Part shown: one piece after another, positions 47,196 to 59,349 of the stretch | Layout of the letters: every line of letters starts with the position of its first letter | How positions within the stretch are numbered: the first letter of the stretch is position 1 | Assembly (NCBI GenBank): GCA_948150685.1 | Contig: OX411309.1 | Location: 147,920,602-147,984,601 of the forward strand | Source: Rhaphigaster nebulosa | Taxonomy: Eukaryota; Arthropoda; Insecta; Hemiptera; Pentatomidae | Length of the DNA: 64,000 bases | Reading direction: 5' to 3' | Made by a program: the position numbers and the translations under genes | Notes under the pieces: model-generated | Databases searched by the model: none | Told to the model about the DNA's origin: nothing | What the model saw: the letters and a program-made list of their open reading frames with translations, nothing else

Positions 47196-48670
47196 CTAAA
47201 CTTAAAATATTTAAAACTGTTCCAAAATATGACACCTTACCATTTACGCATATAAAAAGGAAGAAAAAGAAATCATAGCATATTTCTTTCTTTTTTTTTT
47301 ATCTCGTATCTCTGTTGGGCTAAAACATAGAAGGCGCGCATTATGTATGTATGTTACCAAACCCTCCTTTGCATTGGGGACCTCATCTGAATTTTTATTG
47401 ACCAAAACCAGTGTTTCACAAAAAGGGCTTCCTTTCGTTGGAATAATAAGGTAATTTAAAATATAATAACTTTTGAATTTAAAATAATTGCTTTGTCTCA
47501 ATACTCACACACATAAATATAATATTATCATAAATGTGCCTTTTTCCTTCTTGGTGTGCGATATGTAGAATAATTTTGTAATTTTCACACTATTTGTCAA
47601 ACAAAATTTCTCGATTATAATGCATCGATTGCACATTTAAGAACTTGTTTGATAAAAAAAAAAAAAAAAAAAATCAGTTATACATGACTGTTTCGAGCAT
47701 TTGCTTATATAATAGTGGTAAAATGTTTTAGCATCAATTCTCTGCTTGATGATGTCGCTCTGAAGTGTTTACTAGTAAAAACTTTTGTTAAGTGCAAATT
47801 GAGTCCAAAGAATCCCCCATGTTTTCAAAGTTTTGTTTACATTTTTAACTCACTCCATCTTTCCTTGATGTTGTGATTTTTTAAGGCGAAAAAATCAATT
47901 TTTCGAAATATTTCACTCTTCAAGTGGACTTAGTATTTTTTAAACACAAGAGTTGAATAAATAAATGTTGATGATATCACGATGACTTGTTATACATACA
48001 AATGTGAGAAATTCGATTTTTTTTTCTGTTATTTTTCGATGGTATTTCGGTTGATAGTGCCTGTAGTAAATTTACGAATGTGTTACGGCATTAGAAAGTG
48101 CTGAAATTGATGTTGCATTTTTACGAGAAATGTCATTAAGTGTGAAGCTTTAATTTTAAAGTAACGAAAATGCCTATTATTATAAAGGTAAAATAATAAT
48201 TGCTCTATGAGATAAAATGAAAACAACACCAAAAAAAAAAATTAAATTATCGAAATCCCGAATACATTGAAGAATATTACTTTTTTTTGTTTTCTTGCTC
48301 TCTAGAAAAGTAGTGATTGTCACATTCTTAAGTTTACTATAGAGACGATGATATGAAAAGATTGTGAAAATTTTAACATTAGTTAAAAGACTAATTGATT
48401 CGTCATTTACAAACCCATTCTGTTATTGAGTTTAACCAGACATCTCACATTTCACAAAATAATCGATAATGCGACAAAGTGACAAAGTGATATTATTTTT
48501 TATGCTTTTGCGACATGCCTATGAAAATATAATGCATAAATCGTAGATTAATTATAAATACATCTTGTAAATACTATTGAGATTTTTTTATTCCTGATTC
48601 ATAAAAATTAAAAAAAAAATAAATAAAGCAAATTTTTTTTTTTTGTACAAATTAGCCATTCTGGACCACT
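47190..48670. other. AT-rich spacer
   Basis: Poly-A run at 47657-47673. No gene recognised. Confidence 0.5.
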
Positions 48671-48676
48671 GTTCAT

Positions 48677-48835
48677 CGTTATAACCGAAGTTTTTACCCC
48701 CTATCTAAATGAAATACGAGTCGCTATAACCGAATATGTCGTTACAAGCTATAGTGTTATATCCATTTAAAATTGCATATACCAAGTTCAATACCTCCTA
48801 GCAGTTCACTATAGCCGGTTTGTCACTATAATTGG
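48677..48835 (+). repeat. Short dispersed TATAACCG motif cluster
   Basis: CGTTATAACCGAAG at 48677, CGCTATAACCGAA at 48722, CACTATAGCCGG at 48807 and GTCACTATAATTGG at 48822: four imperfect copies in 160 bp. They are probably part of a repeat, though no other copy exists in this window. Confidence 0.5.
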
Positions 48836-49272
48836 CATGCATAAAAAAAAACAAAGGAATAACATTGCGGGAAAAATATAAATCAAAAAAAAGAAAACTA
48901 AAATTGAAATTAAATGAAAACAAATATAAAATTGTCGTGTTCTTTTTTCATTTCAAAATTGATGTCAAATGACCGTCTATGACGAATAATTGGAGATGAG
49001 ATTTATTATAAAAGGCTTTTGTCGGAGGATATAGATGCTATCATCAATCACCATCCGGCCAATAAAAACCCAGCCAATTTATCCTCTAAAGAATTAAATT
49101 CCCATGTGTGAAGCTATACTCTTGCTCCGCTCTCACAATGGAGCTAGTACTACTCATTATTCTCTTGTCCGCACTCTCGATATTTCTTGTCGTTCAAAAA
49201 ATTAATCTTTTTTTCATTTTTCACATCTAACATGAAAACCATTCATTTTTTTAGTACCATTAACTTATATTA

Positions 49273-49446
49273 AATTAAAAATGAAATACTTTTCCCGAAA
49301 GTATAAAATATATATATATTCGACTAGCTTCAAAATGGGACAGCAATACAAAAAAATAATTAGAATCAAAATTGTAGGTAATTTATTCTTTTTTAATTTA
49401 GTATAAAACGACTATAAGAATTAATACATGATTTTCAAGTCATACT

Positions 49447-49520
<74 letters not shown>

Positions 49521-49711
49521 CTTTCGAGAAAAGTATTTAATTTTTAATTCATATATATAATTATTATTAAGTCTTGTTTTTGAGTATGATTTGAAAATCA
49601 TGTATTAATTCTTATAGTCGTTTTATACTAAATTAAAAAAGAATAAATTACCTACAATTTTGATTCTAATGATTTTTTTGTTTTGCTTCCCCGTTTTGAA
49701 GCTAGTCGAAT
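49273..49711. repeat. Interleaved inverted repeats (A-B-A'-B') around (TA)n
   Basis: A (49273-49306) pairs with A' (49516-49549): AATACTTTTCCCGAAAGTAT. B (49318-49448) pairs with B' (49580-49711): TTCGACTAGCTTCAAAA, AATTGTAGGTAATTTATTC, AACGACTATAAGAATTAATA. The (TA)n tract at 49449-49519 lies between B and A'. The two pairs cross, so both cannot form simple nested hairpins together. A 61-codon minus-strand frame at 49623 is part of B'. Confidence 0.75.
49449..49519. repeat. (TA)n microsatellite
   Basis: Pure TA run inside the interleaved inverted repeat. Confidence 0.95.
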
Positions 49712-50420
49712 TCATGAGGCGGAATATCCAAATTATGTTTTGATTTTTTTTTTTTTTATATTTCCGGAAAAAAATTGATGTAAGAAGGTTGAAATTCGTA
49801 ATCCGCATCTCAAAAAAAGAAAAGTGAGCAAATTTTACGAACTTCTCTAAAACTTTCCAAGTCCTGGAGGAATGAACTATTTAAGAGCTAGTAGAAAGTC
49901 CAGAGATTTTTTTTTTGTCTTTATGTTATTCACAGTCAGTGGAATTTGATGATATATATTATAATTACATAAAATTTGAAAATTAAACCTTTATATTGCT
50001 AATTGACATTTTGTAACGGTTCAGCAGCTTCCATATTTACCTGGGAAATTCTTTCTATATAGAGATATTTTATTCTTTATAGCTCAATTCATTTTATCGT
50101 CGCCACCAAGTAAAAATAACGAATGTGGAAAATCGCATTTGCGAATTCCTTATTTTAATAAATTCACCAGAAGCACATTTGCAAAATTAAATCTTATAAA
50201 CACAAATCTAGGGCCCACAGAAGTTAAAAGGCACAGAGATAAAAAAAATTATTTGCATTGGAGAAGCTAAAAGTAAAATTTCCTTTTTTGGTCTATTGAA
50301 AAGTAGCTATATTCACATTCGTTACTTAAACGTGGTGGTGACTATATTTTCATGTTACATTTTCATTATTATACAATTTATATTTTTTTTAATTAATGAT
50401 TTGTTTTCTTGAATAATTGT
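49712..50420. other. AT-rich spacer
   Basis: No feature recognised upstream of the second ratchet-point candidate. Confidence 0.5.
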
Positions 50421-50429
50421 ACAAATATT

Positions 50430-50500
50430 ATAGCTCTGTTTTTCTTTTTTTTTTTCAGGTGAGTGTGAAAAGATTTTAATACCGATCTTGAGTGAGTCAT
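50430..50500 (+). promoter_or_regulatory. Candidate recursive splice site 2 (ratchet point)
   Basis: TAGCTCTGTTTTTC followed by an unbroken T run ends in CAG at 50456-50458, followed immediately by GTGAGTGTG (GT at 50459). This is close to the (Y)nCAG|GTRAGT consensus. A second site, TTGA|GTGAGTCAT with GT at 50492, would define a 33-nt recursive exon. The downstream GTGAGTCAT...AAGATT resembles that at 4512 (GTGAGTCATTTTAAAGATT). It is not part of any repeat recognised here. Confidence 0.5.
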
Positions 50501-53135
50501 CATGAAGATTTTTTTTTTTTTTTTTTCTATACAAATTAATTTGATGTTTATTATATTATTTTGGACCTTCATCTACACCTATCGACATGATGCAACGAAG
50601 ACGAGTTCAAAATACTAAGCAAATATTTTATAATTATTATCCATTTTATAGTACTTAAAAAGTAGAACTGATCAGAAATATAATTTTAAAACGAAGAAAA
50701 TAAAATATCAAGTGATTGAGCATTGACATTTAGTACAAAGACAACGCAGGATTCCTTTCCTTGGGCCCAACCTCTTGTTGGGGCATGTCTCTATTAATTC
50801 AATTTTTTGTCTTCGACCCACACTTGTGATTTTACATCAAGGTTTCGCCCACACGAATAACAACGTCAGCTATATCAGTCTGAATAATATTTTTTTTTTT
50901 TTTTTTTTTTAGTTTCCCTTATCTATATATAAAATCCTGAAAATTTTTGAGTTTTCAACGGAAAAACACGTTTTAAGGTTCGCTCAGTCCTAATAACCAT
51001 GTCTCGCAAAATGGTCTTTGTGTGTGCGTGTGGCATTATATTATATAGCTGAAAAACGGAAAGTTGTACGAATCTGGAATTACGTATTCAAGGTAGATAT
51101 ATGCATGGGGGATGTTACATCTTTTTCGCCAAAATCGACCTACCGGAGATGCAATTTTATACTATCTACTTTACACATTTTACAATTTTCTCGAAAAAGG
51201 CTCTAACGATTTTGATCAAATTCTTCTTATTAATGTACAATTAAATGCTCATAAATACCAGATCTTATCCTCATTGAAATTGTCTGACTTAAATGCCGGA
51301 TTTTCAAAATTTATTCCTCTAAAGTACTTTTAATTTTTTTAATTTGAAATGATTAACCGTCTCTCATTGTTAGTAGTAATAAAAAATTGATTAATATAAA
51401 CTACGAAAGAATTTGATAATTAACTAAAGGAGAAATATCACCCAGGTTGAAAACAAATTAAAACGCATATGAAAACAAATATTAAAATAGATACAGTATA
51501 ATACACCGTTGAAAAGCTAAATATTTCAGAATAATTAATATCTAACTTAAAACTCGTTGAAGGTAATGGAGAGTGACGAAAAACGCATAAAATTAAGTGA
51601 TTGTTGTAGATAATAATTTATATTATTATATTATATAATGTAAACTAAAGGTTTCGATGGAAACTTAAGAGAATTTCCATGAAAACTAAATGTAAACTTT
51701 TAAAATTTATTTCAAGCAGGAAGGTAAGTACAATTGTGTGATGTGTGCACCAGTTTTTTTTTTTTTAAATTAAGTTAAACATTTTGTATGTTTTTTTTTC
51801 TTTGATAACAAAAGAAATAATGGACGAGGATCCAATAAAAATTTATAAGGAATAATCGCCTTTTATTCCACATTTTTCTTTCATAAAATTCTGACATCGC
51901 TTCAGAATGACTATGGCACATCTAAAAACGATAAAAAAACTTGTAAGGACATCACTTTAGTATTTTAGAAACTCCTTAATTCGATTCTGATAGCTTTGAC
52001 CTATTTTTTTCATGTTTATAGGGATTTATTTCTACCTTAAAAAATTCATTGACTGGCATTATGACGGAAATATTTCCATGAAAACAAAATTCGAAGTATA
52101 ATAATTGGACAATTATTGTATTTTTGCGCCAAGTTATTATCATTTATCATTGTGCCTTTCTACAAAACTTCCTTTGGACTTTCCTAAAGCTAAATCTTCT
52201 TATGGTTGTGGTTTCTAACACGGAAGGGAAGAAAGATGCTAGACAAGAAATCATCGGATGTTCTACTCATCGAAGATATAAGAATCTACTATAGATTACG
52301 CGATGCTCCTTTATTGAGATAACAAGAAGGAAGTGTGCTATGGATGAGAGGCAAAACAGAAATAGGGAAATCATTCCTTATGCTTCCATATTGGGAGGAT
52401 TAATATTAATATTAATTGCTTAGTATTTTCTTGGTTAGAAACGGTGTAATGTACCTGTGTAATGTAACTTCTATGATTAGAAGTTGAGGAAATTGAATTT
52501 CTGTGGTTACGTAATGAGATAGTGTATTTTACGTCATTATGCTAATGAAGACTTGCTGAATGCAAAACTTAACAAGTAGTTATTGAAGACTCGATAATTA
52601 GAATCTACCACATTTAAGGACTTTACGTAACCTTGATTCCATATCCATATTATATCCATTCATACCATATTTGAAAGATCGGAGGAAATTTTGTTTTCTC
52701 ACTTTTTAACCGTATTTTTCTCTAATAAAATAAACTGAATGTGTTTAAGATGACTTATTTTATTTTTGCTTAACTTAATTTTTCTTTTCTTGGTTGTTTA
52801 CTTATTTTGTTATTATTTAAATTGTCTATCTATTCATTTTTACTACTAATTTACATTTTTTTTTCTTTTTATATGATATTTTTTATTTTAATTTTATTTC
52901 CTTGTTTTTTTTATTGCTCTTTTTTTTCGTTTATCTTGTATGTATGGTATGAATGGATTCTCATAGCCCTAATACCTATTGCCCTTGAATGTGGGAGCTT
53001 GTATTATTTTTCAAATAAAAACATAAATAAAATAGACTATTGCACTGGGTCGAAGATCAGCGGAGAGGGGCGGGAGTGCATTTTCTATCCGTTTCATAAC
53101 TCATAGAACATAATTATAGAAGTTTTGGAGGTATC
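50501..53135. other. Unassigned AT-rich region
   Basis: T-rich tracts at 50510-50526 and 50889-50910. CAG|GAAG|GTAAGT at about 51717-51728 resembles a splice-site pair separated by four bases but lacks a good pyrimidine tract. Short frames at 51018-51333 and 52807-53106 have no motif. No gene recognised. Confidence 0.4.
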
Positions 53136-53137
53136 TG

Positions 53138-53139
<2 letters not shown>

Positions 53140-53189
<50 letters not shown>

Positions 53190-53209
53190 TATATATACAT
53201 ATATATATT
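53140..53209. repeat. (TA)n/(TG)n microsatellite
   Basis: TA run followed by TGTGTGTGTG and a second short TA run. Confidence 0.95.
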
Positions 53210-53239
53210 ATTATTATACATCATTTTTGCCCTTATGGT

Positions 53240-53814
53240 TTGAACTTAAATATCTGACACAATTTTCACGTCTTTCCCTTCTTCTTCTCTTCCCAAAATC
53301 TCTTCATCCTTTGGCTGTTCTCCTGTTTCCATTGTTCTGTCCATAAAGTTTCTATCCTCTTCTTTTCACTTACTAAAAATTTGGCATTCTTAATTTTGTC
53401 TCTGATTTTTTCTGTCTCCTGTCATTTGCTTGTTTAGGTCGCTCTCTATTTCATGATACTAATGTGTTTTCCTACTTGAACTGTTTACTATGTCAAAGAT
53501 TTTCTTTGTAATTCGTGTATTGTTCATTCTCTCCATGTGCCCATAGAAGGTTAGTATGTGTTATATAATGATATCTGTGAGTCTGTCTGTGTGTTAGTGT
53601 ATGCAACACTTTGATAGGTGTTTTAATCCATATGCCATCTTTGTGTGCTCCAAATATTTTTCTGAGAATTTTACGTTCAATTTTTTCTATTTCTATGATG
53701 CCAGATGTTCCAATTGTGGTCGTTTCTGACGCATACAATGCTTCTGGTTTGACAATGTTTTGGCCTATCTTGGAGGCTTTTCTAATTATAATGTGACCAT
53801 GCAAGTTATATATA

Positions 53815-53815
<1 letters not shown>
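53240..53815 (-). pseudogene. RTE-like non-LTR retrotransposon tail, frameshifted
   Basis: Minus strand from about 53790: ALYASETTTI, IEKIERKILRKIFGAHKDGI, then after a frameshift LTFYGHMERMNNTRITKKIF, and in a further frame KIKNAKFLVSEKKRIETLW and QENSQRMKRFWEEKKG. This is the region after the reverse-transcriptase core of insect non-LTR elements (LYGSETW...ERKILRKIFGP...FYGHV.RM...R..KKI). It is the same general class as 28768-29150 but a different member, since the downstream parts do not match. Several frameshifts; dead. Confidence 0.75.

Positions 53816-53882
<67 letters not shown>
53809..53882. repeat. (TG)n(TA)n microsatellite
   Basis: TGTGTGTGTGTG then TA repeat, at the broken 5' edge of the RTE-like fragment. 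Confidence 0.95.
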
Positions 53883-53883
<1 letters not shown>

Positions 53884-53905
53884 AATTTCCTTCTATATTT
53901 GAGCT

Positions 53906-54146
53906 CCTCCAGCGACTTCAAGACAGAACAGTGCTATAAAAGTATGGGTAATTTCAGTCAAAATGTCGGTATATTTACCTGAAAATGCGGCGTTTTTAAA
54001 GTTTTGCAAATCTCCTCAGCACCAAGAAATTAATATATAAATTTAATTGGTGTTAGTGTAGTGCCTTTTCTCCCAAATCCCGCGATTCGATTTTTTTAAA
54101 TATTTGCGCTAAAACTTCTAAAACTCCTCCGTATTGAAAATTGTTG

Positions 54147-54148
<2 letters not shown>
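53906..54148 (+). repeat. Family L dispersed repeat, copy 2
   Basis: CTCCAGCGACTTC, AACAGTG(C)TATAAAAGT, GGTAATTTCAGTCAAAATG, TGGTGTTAGTGTAGTGCCTTTTC: diverged copy of 28062-28440. A possibly related piece lies at about 54290-54420. Confidence 0.5.

Positions 54149-54223
<75 letters not shown>
54149..54223. repeat. (TA)n microsatellite
   Basis: Pure TA run followed by more AT-rich sequence. Confidence 0.95.
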
Positions 54224-54230
<7 letters not shown>

Positions 54231-54540
54231 TATTTTTTTTTTATATATATATTCATATATATAAATATTTATAGAAAAATATATATTTTTTCACGCTTCG
54301 TTTGAGCACCTTCAGCTCTTGGATCAAATGAGCAGAAATTCGAGATGTCGGGTAGGATATGAACAATACCATGAAAGTGGGGATAAATCTCCGTAAGTCC
54401 TGCTGTTCTCTGTTTTTTATTTTTTTTAATGGATAAAAATTAAAATCAGTATTCTGCTAGAAAGTTAGAATTCGTAATAACCACAATAATATTGTGGGAT
54501 TTTTCTTTTTAGTAGGAAGTGGGGAGCATTTGAAGATAAA

Positions 54541-54936
54541 TTGATTTTGAAGATAACTTACATAGACCATCCGATTACCATTTCCAGTGACCGTTATCAA
54601 ACTGCTACAGAGGCTCAACTTATCAGAACTTTGCCACCTTCTGGAAAAACCTCCAGGAAAACTGTCCTCTCATCCTGCTTCCTCTTGACGAAAAGAGCCC
54701 TCGGGAATCTCTCTGTCCCGACAAGAGTATCGTCCTTCCTCCAGGACCCGATAAAGGAGAGGGTCAGCAGGCCTCAGATAGCGAGCGATATCTGCCAGTC
54801 CACCTCAACTCTGTCTCCTGCCTGTGTCCTGTGTCTCATGTCAAAGCCTTCTGCACTCTTGTACGTGTGTCATTCCCTGACTTGGAACTGCTCCTGTATA
54901 CTCAGGTATTTTTCATGTTCCTATTTATTAAATTGA
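54541..54936. other. GC-rich exon-like or pseudogene block
   Basis: Plus strand: a 131-codon open frame covers 54541-54936. CATTTCCAG at 54579-54587 and CTCAG|GTATTT at 54905/54906 would bound a fully open 318-nt exon with symmetric phase. However, its peptide is Ser/Leu/Cys-rich in the manner of an antisense frame. Minus strand: one frame reads like a real protein (FVKRKQDERTVFLEVFPEGG, GDRVEVDWQISLAI) but is broken by two stops, both TGA where CGA (Arg) is a natural ancestor. That would fit decay of a former minus-strand gene at CpG sites. I cannot decide between the strands and do not recognise the protein. Confidence 0.4.
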
Positions 54937-55085
54937 GTAACGCTTCTAAATAAAGGTTCTCAATATTTATTTATTTTTTAATTGTTTGACTTACCTCATA
55001 CTTCTGAACTGAAAATTTAACAGGCCTACATTGTGTATAAATAAACTGCTGTGCATAAAATATTCAATAATTCCCGATTAGATAA

Positions 55086-55197
55086 TTAATTTTTTTTTTC
55101 ATAAATTCGTTAAATCAATGTTTCATTTTAAAGTTTTTAGTAAACGAACGAATTAAAATTATAAGAAAAAATATCAAGTAAATAATTTGATCATCGA

Positions 55198-55271
<74 letters not shown>

Positions 55272-55365
55272 CTCTTTTTAGTTGCTAAATTGAAAGATTA
55301 TGTTCTCAGTTATAGATTTTTATTAATTTATTTTTTTTCATAAATCCGTTAAATCAATGTTTCAT
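55086..55365. repeat. ~43-bp direct repeats flanking a (TA)n tract
   Basis: TTTCATAAATTCGTTAAATC...AATGTTTCATTTT at about 55096-55130 recurs at about 55336-55367 with one change (TTCG to TCCG), on either side of the (TA)n run at 55200-55268. Confidence 0.7.
55200..55268. repeat. (TA)n microsatellite
   Basis: Pure TA run between the two direct repeats. Confidence 0.95.
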
Positions 55366-55502
55366 TTTTTTTTGTTTTTGTTTTGTAGGAAATTTCATCA
55401 CTTTTCGATTAATCATAACAAAAAAATGGGTACAGTAGTCTCGGAAAAAAGCCGCGTACGGCGTACGGGCGGATTTTTTTTTTTTTCTATACTTGGATTC
55501 TT

Positions 55503-55780
55503 CATCTTGAAACGTAAAACCTCAAATTTTGAGAGGGTAGAGCGTTATACAAATTTTTTCATGGTCGATTACAAAGGTCTATTATTGAAAATAATAAACC
55601 AAAAGCATTTATATAGATTTTTTTTAATGCCTTATGCTGATTCCAAACCACCTTATATTTACCGTCTATCTTTATAAATGGCCTAGTTATGGGCTTATAA
55701 AATCTCTAATCGGCCACCCTTTTGAAACTAACAGACGGATGGTAATGTCGAGTTCCGAGGATCATTCTGGGGTGAGGTGT
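55503..55780 (+). repeat. Family K dispersed repeat, copy 2
   Basis: GAAACGTAAAACCTC, GGTCGATTACAAAGG, AATAATAAACC, TTTATAAATGG and GTCGAGTTCCGAGGATCATT, in the same order as the unit around 9297-9615. Its 106-codon frame (55357-55677) is not conserved in the other copy. Confidence 0.65.
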
Positions 55781-57383
55781 GATTTTGTTACTTTACATTT
55801 ATTTGTTTTTTAACGATTTAGCAAACATCAATCATACATTAATTTTAAAAATTACATTTCTTAAAAATTAAATTATTTTTTTTTGTCTTCGAGTATTAAT
55901 TTGCACCCGTCCAAAGTAAGCTGGCAATAATCAAATGGCATAGAGATCTCTCAAGAGATCTCTCATCCATCACCTTTTTAGTTCCCTCTTCGTATTCGTG
56001 GACATGATGTCTGTAGCCATATATATCTCTTACAAGTATGTTAATATGTGCGTATAAGTTATTATAAAATCGTTATGTAAAAAATAGTTATTATAAATTT
56101 CTTAAATTTAAAATAGCTATCATAAAGTCCTTATGTGTTCGTCGACTGTTGGTAGGTGTAAGTCAATATGCAGGACTTTTAAGTCACGTACCAAGGTGCA
56201 TTCGCTAAGGGTCGTAATATTTTTGACTGGAAAGTTTGGAGTTTTGGGGTCTTTTTGGCTATACCGAATATCTGTGAGGAGTATTTCCCAATGGGTTTAA
56301 GTAAGTATGCTTATACATTTACTTTCCGTCACACTTTCAGTTTTCATGATCTGTAAAAAAGTGAGTATAGTACTTAGTCTTCCGCTTCATTTGGGCATAT
56401 GGGCCCCATGCCATCCTATTTTTTTCGATTTTTAATGATTTAGTTGAATTTTCCAGTCGTGTAATGTGGATGGAATGTATGTGATGTAAACTTGAAATTA
56501 TATTAAATTATAATTTCTAAATATTGCTTTTTTATGAAGCCATAGAATACAATAAGAGGTCCAATACTGTTATCGTCTCTATATTATATTTTTAGCAGTA
56601 GCTCCATTCGTTGAAAACGAAATTGCGATGGAAGGAACCTCAATTTCGTTTTATGTTTAGCAATAAAATATCGTCGTTGATCGTCAAATATTAATAGATT
56701 ATTTTGTTCAATTTTGTAATAAAATTTATATGTCTCATTCAGGAATATATTTATTGAATACCTGTATTTATGAAAGCTCGTATTGAAACCTCAAATTGGA
56801 TTTTTCAAATAAAAATAAACATATATATTTTTTTTATCGCTTTATTAACATTTTTAACGTAATCAATAAACAGAAAACGGTTTGGTGTAGAATCTGATTC
56901 TCCTTAGCTTCCATTGTCTATTGCACAACTCAACTCCTCGAGTTAATTCCTATACAATTTTTATTTTTTGTTTGTTTTCATTTTAATATGAGTGAAGATA
57001 AGGTTGAATTTCAATTGCTACTTTTAAAAGTTTTTATTCATGTAGACCATTTTTCCATTTGATTAATAATTGTGGCATTAGTGGATGAAAAAAAGAAAGA
57101 AAAAATTAATGAAGCGTCCATTACTCAAGTGTCCCTTATCTCATTTTTTAAACCAAAATATATCACTGAGATTTATTCGAGTTTAAGTGCGAATTGTACA
57201 AATCTACTTAAATATCAATAATGCCAAATTCATACACTAATTTTTTATTTATTCATTTCTATCAATTATTGTTTTGTTTTTTTGGTATTAGCGTTGTTTA
57301 CATACAGCATTGATATCTATTGCACTTCTGTATAGTAGAATGTATTATTTCTCAATAAAAGTAATTACTATCTAGTTTCGATT

Positions 57384-57386
<3 letters not shown>
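55781..57386. other. Unassigned AT-rich region
   Basis: A palindromic AGAGATCTCT...AGAGATCTCT pair at about 55942-55962. No gene recognised. Confidence 0.4.

Positions 57387-57453
<67 letters not shown>
57387..57453. repeat. (TA)n microsatellite
   Basis: Pure TA run. Confidence 0.95.
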
Positions 57454-57456
<3 letters not shown>

Positions 57457-57823
57457 GTAGTAAAACCGATGGTCAGTGATACTTGTTTCCTCTTGAACTT
57501 GTTAACTTAAATGTGTTTTTAATTTTAGTGGTTTTTCCTAATTTATTATTTTTTTTAATTTCCAATAAATCCTACCTTAAAAATAAAAAAAAGATAAAAA
57601 TCATTCGAATATTTTTTTGGAAATATTTACAAATTTTAATATTTTTTTGTTTAAACTATGATTTTTATATCTTAATTTTGTAAGACATGGCCCCCATTAA
57701 TGTTCATAGAAATTACTTTGGTTATTTTCGCAGCCCTCCTAAGTGTAGAGAAGATTATTTAAAAATATCCAATTTTAGTTCATGAATTATGTAATTCATG
57801 TGTATTTACAAGCTCATAAAATG

Positions 57824-57970
<147 letters not shown>

Positions 57971-59340
57971 TATAATTTTATTAATCGAATAAATAAATAA
58001 ATTAAGTCTTTCTTTATGGTTCGTCTACAAAAAGTTTTGCATACCTATAATATATAATTTCCGTCTTTTAGTTTTTCCTTATCCGAGCTTTGGTTCTAAG
58101 GAAGATTCTAAAGTAGTAAGGTCCGTTTATAAAAAAGAATGCAAATATATCAACGAAATTAGAGATTGGATGCACTTACGTTTCCCAAATCCTTCTTTGA
58201 TTTCCCTTACAAGCTTGGAGAACGTTTTTGTTGTGTATTCTATCTCAGACAAATAAAATTTAAATAAATAAAATAATAAAAAGAACCAGAAATTCCAACA
58301 GGCAATTTTGGATACAATCGTGCGAGTCCTAGTTCCTAAGTTCCTAATTTCGTGACGGCAACCATAAGTTCATATCAAGGAATTATCCCCGTCCTTGAAT
58401 CATCATTAAATCATTTGAAATTAAATCAAGCAATAAATACTATTCTATATTTATTTATTATATAACAAAGACCGTAACTTACATTGTAAAATAAAATATT
58501 ATTTGTCGAAATATTAACAGAACTTAAAACCTGTGTGCTTGTAAAATGGAGTTAAATGTTTTTTTTTTTGTTTTTTTTTATTTCTCTTATTGAGGAATCT
58601 TTGGTCTGCTTATTTAACAGAAATAAGAAAGAAAAAAAAAGCGTTGGGGGAACAAAAACATATTCTCTGAAATAGAATGAGGAGCAATTAAAGCTTTTTT
58701 AACCATAATTTCGTGTAGAGAACGTATTTTCTTGTCTTCTTAAGATATTTTTTCACCTGACCATAACTGTGTCTATATTCTAAAGCTTTATTATATCACA
58801 GAACTAAAACTTTGTGTTCTGTAAAGAAATAATTTGCAAAAATCATTCCTGAAAATTCAGTGGTTATTTACAATAATGCGTTTACCATTTTAATAAAATT
58901 TTAAATGTTCTTTAAAGATCTTCAATGTTTTAATTTTCAGCAACATTTAATTATAAATAAATGTTTTGATTGTAAAATACCGTCATCGATTATTGGTTTA
59001 ATAATTACACCTTTTTATGGTATTAGAAACCCATAAATCCAATGGTTGGATTCAAAGCATTGGTTTTAGGGATTTATGCAAAAAAAGGAATATTTTTTAG
59101 ACCAATTCGGGCGCATTAAAAGAATATATAGTATTTGGATTAATAATTTGGAGTTAGGGTATTTTAGCTTATCAGGGGGTAGAGTTCTTTATTAGAGAAA
59201 AAAATAATAAATTGAATAAATATCAAACCAAACTCTATTTCTAGTATAAGTAAGTGTTTAAATCACATTTTAATGCGAGACTAAACAAAAATAAAACATT
59301 TTAATGTTAAATAGGTATATTTTTTTTACTCTTCGACAAG
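57971..59340. other. AT-rich spacer
   Basis: No feature recognised. Confidence 0.5.
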
Positions 59341-59349
59341 AAACCAAGA

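Noticed and set aside
51710..51730. CAG|GAAG|GTAAGT as a third ratchet point
   Set aside because: The splice sites are separated by four bases and the upstream sequence is not a pyrimidine tract.
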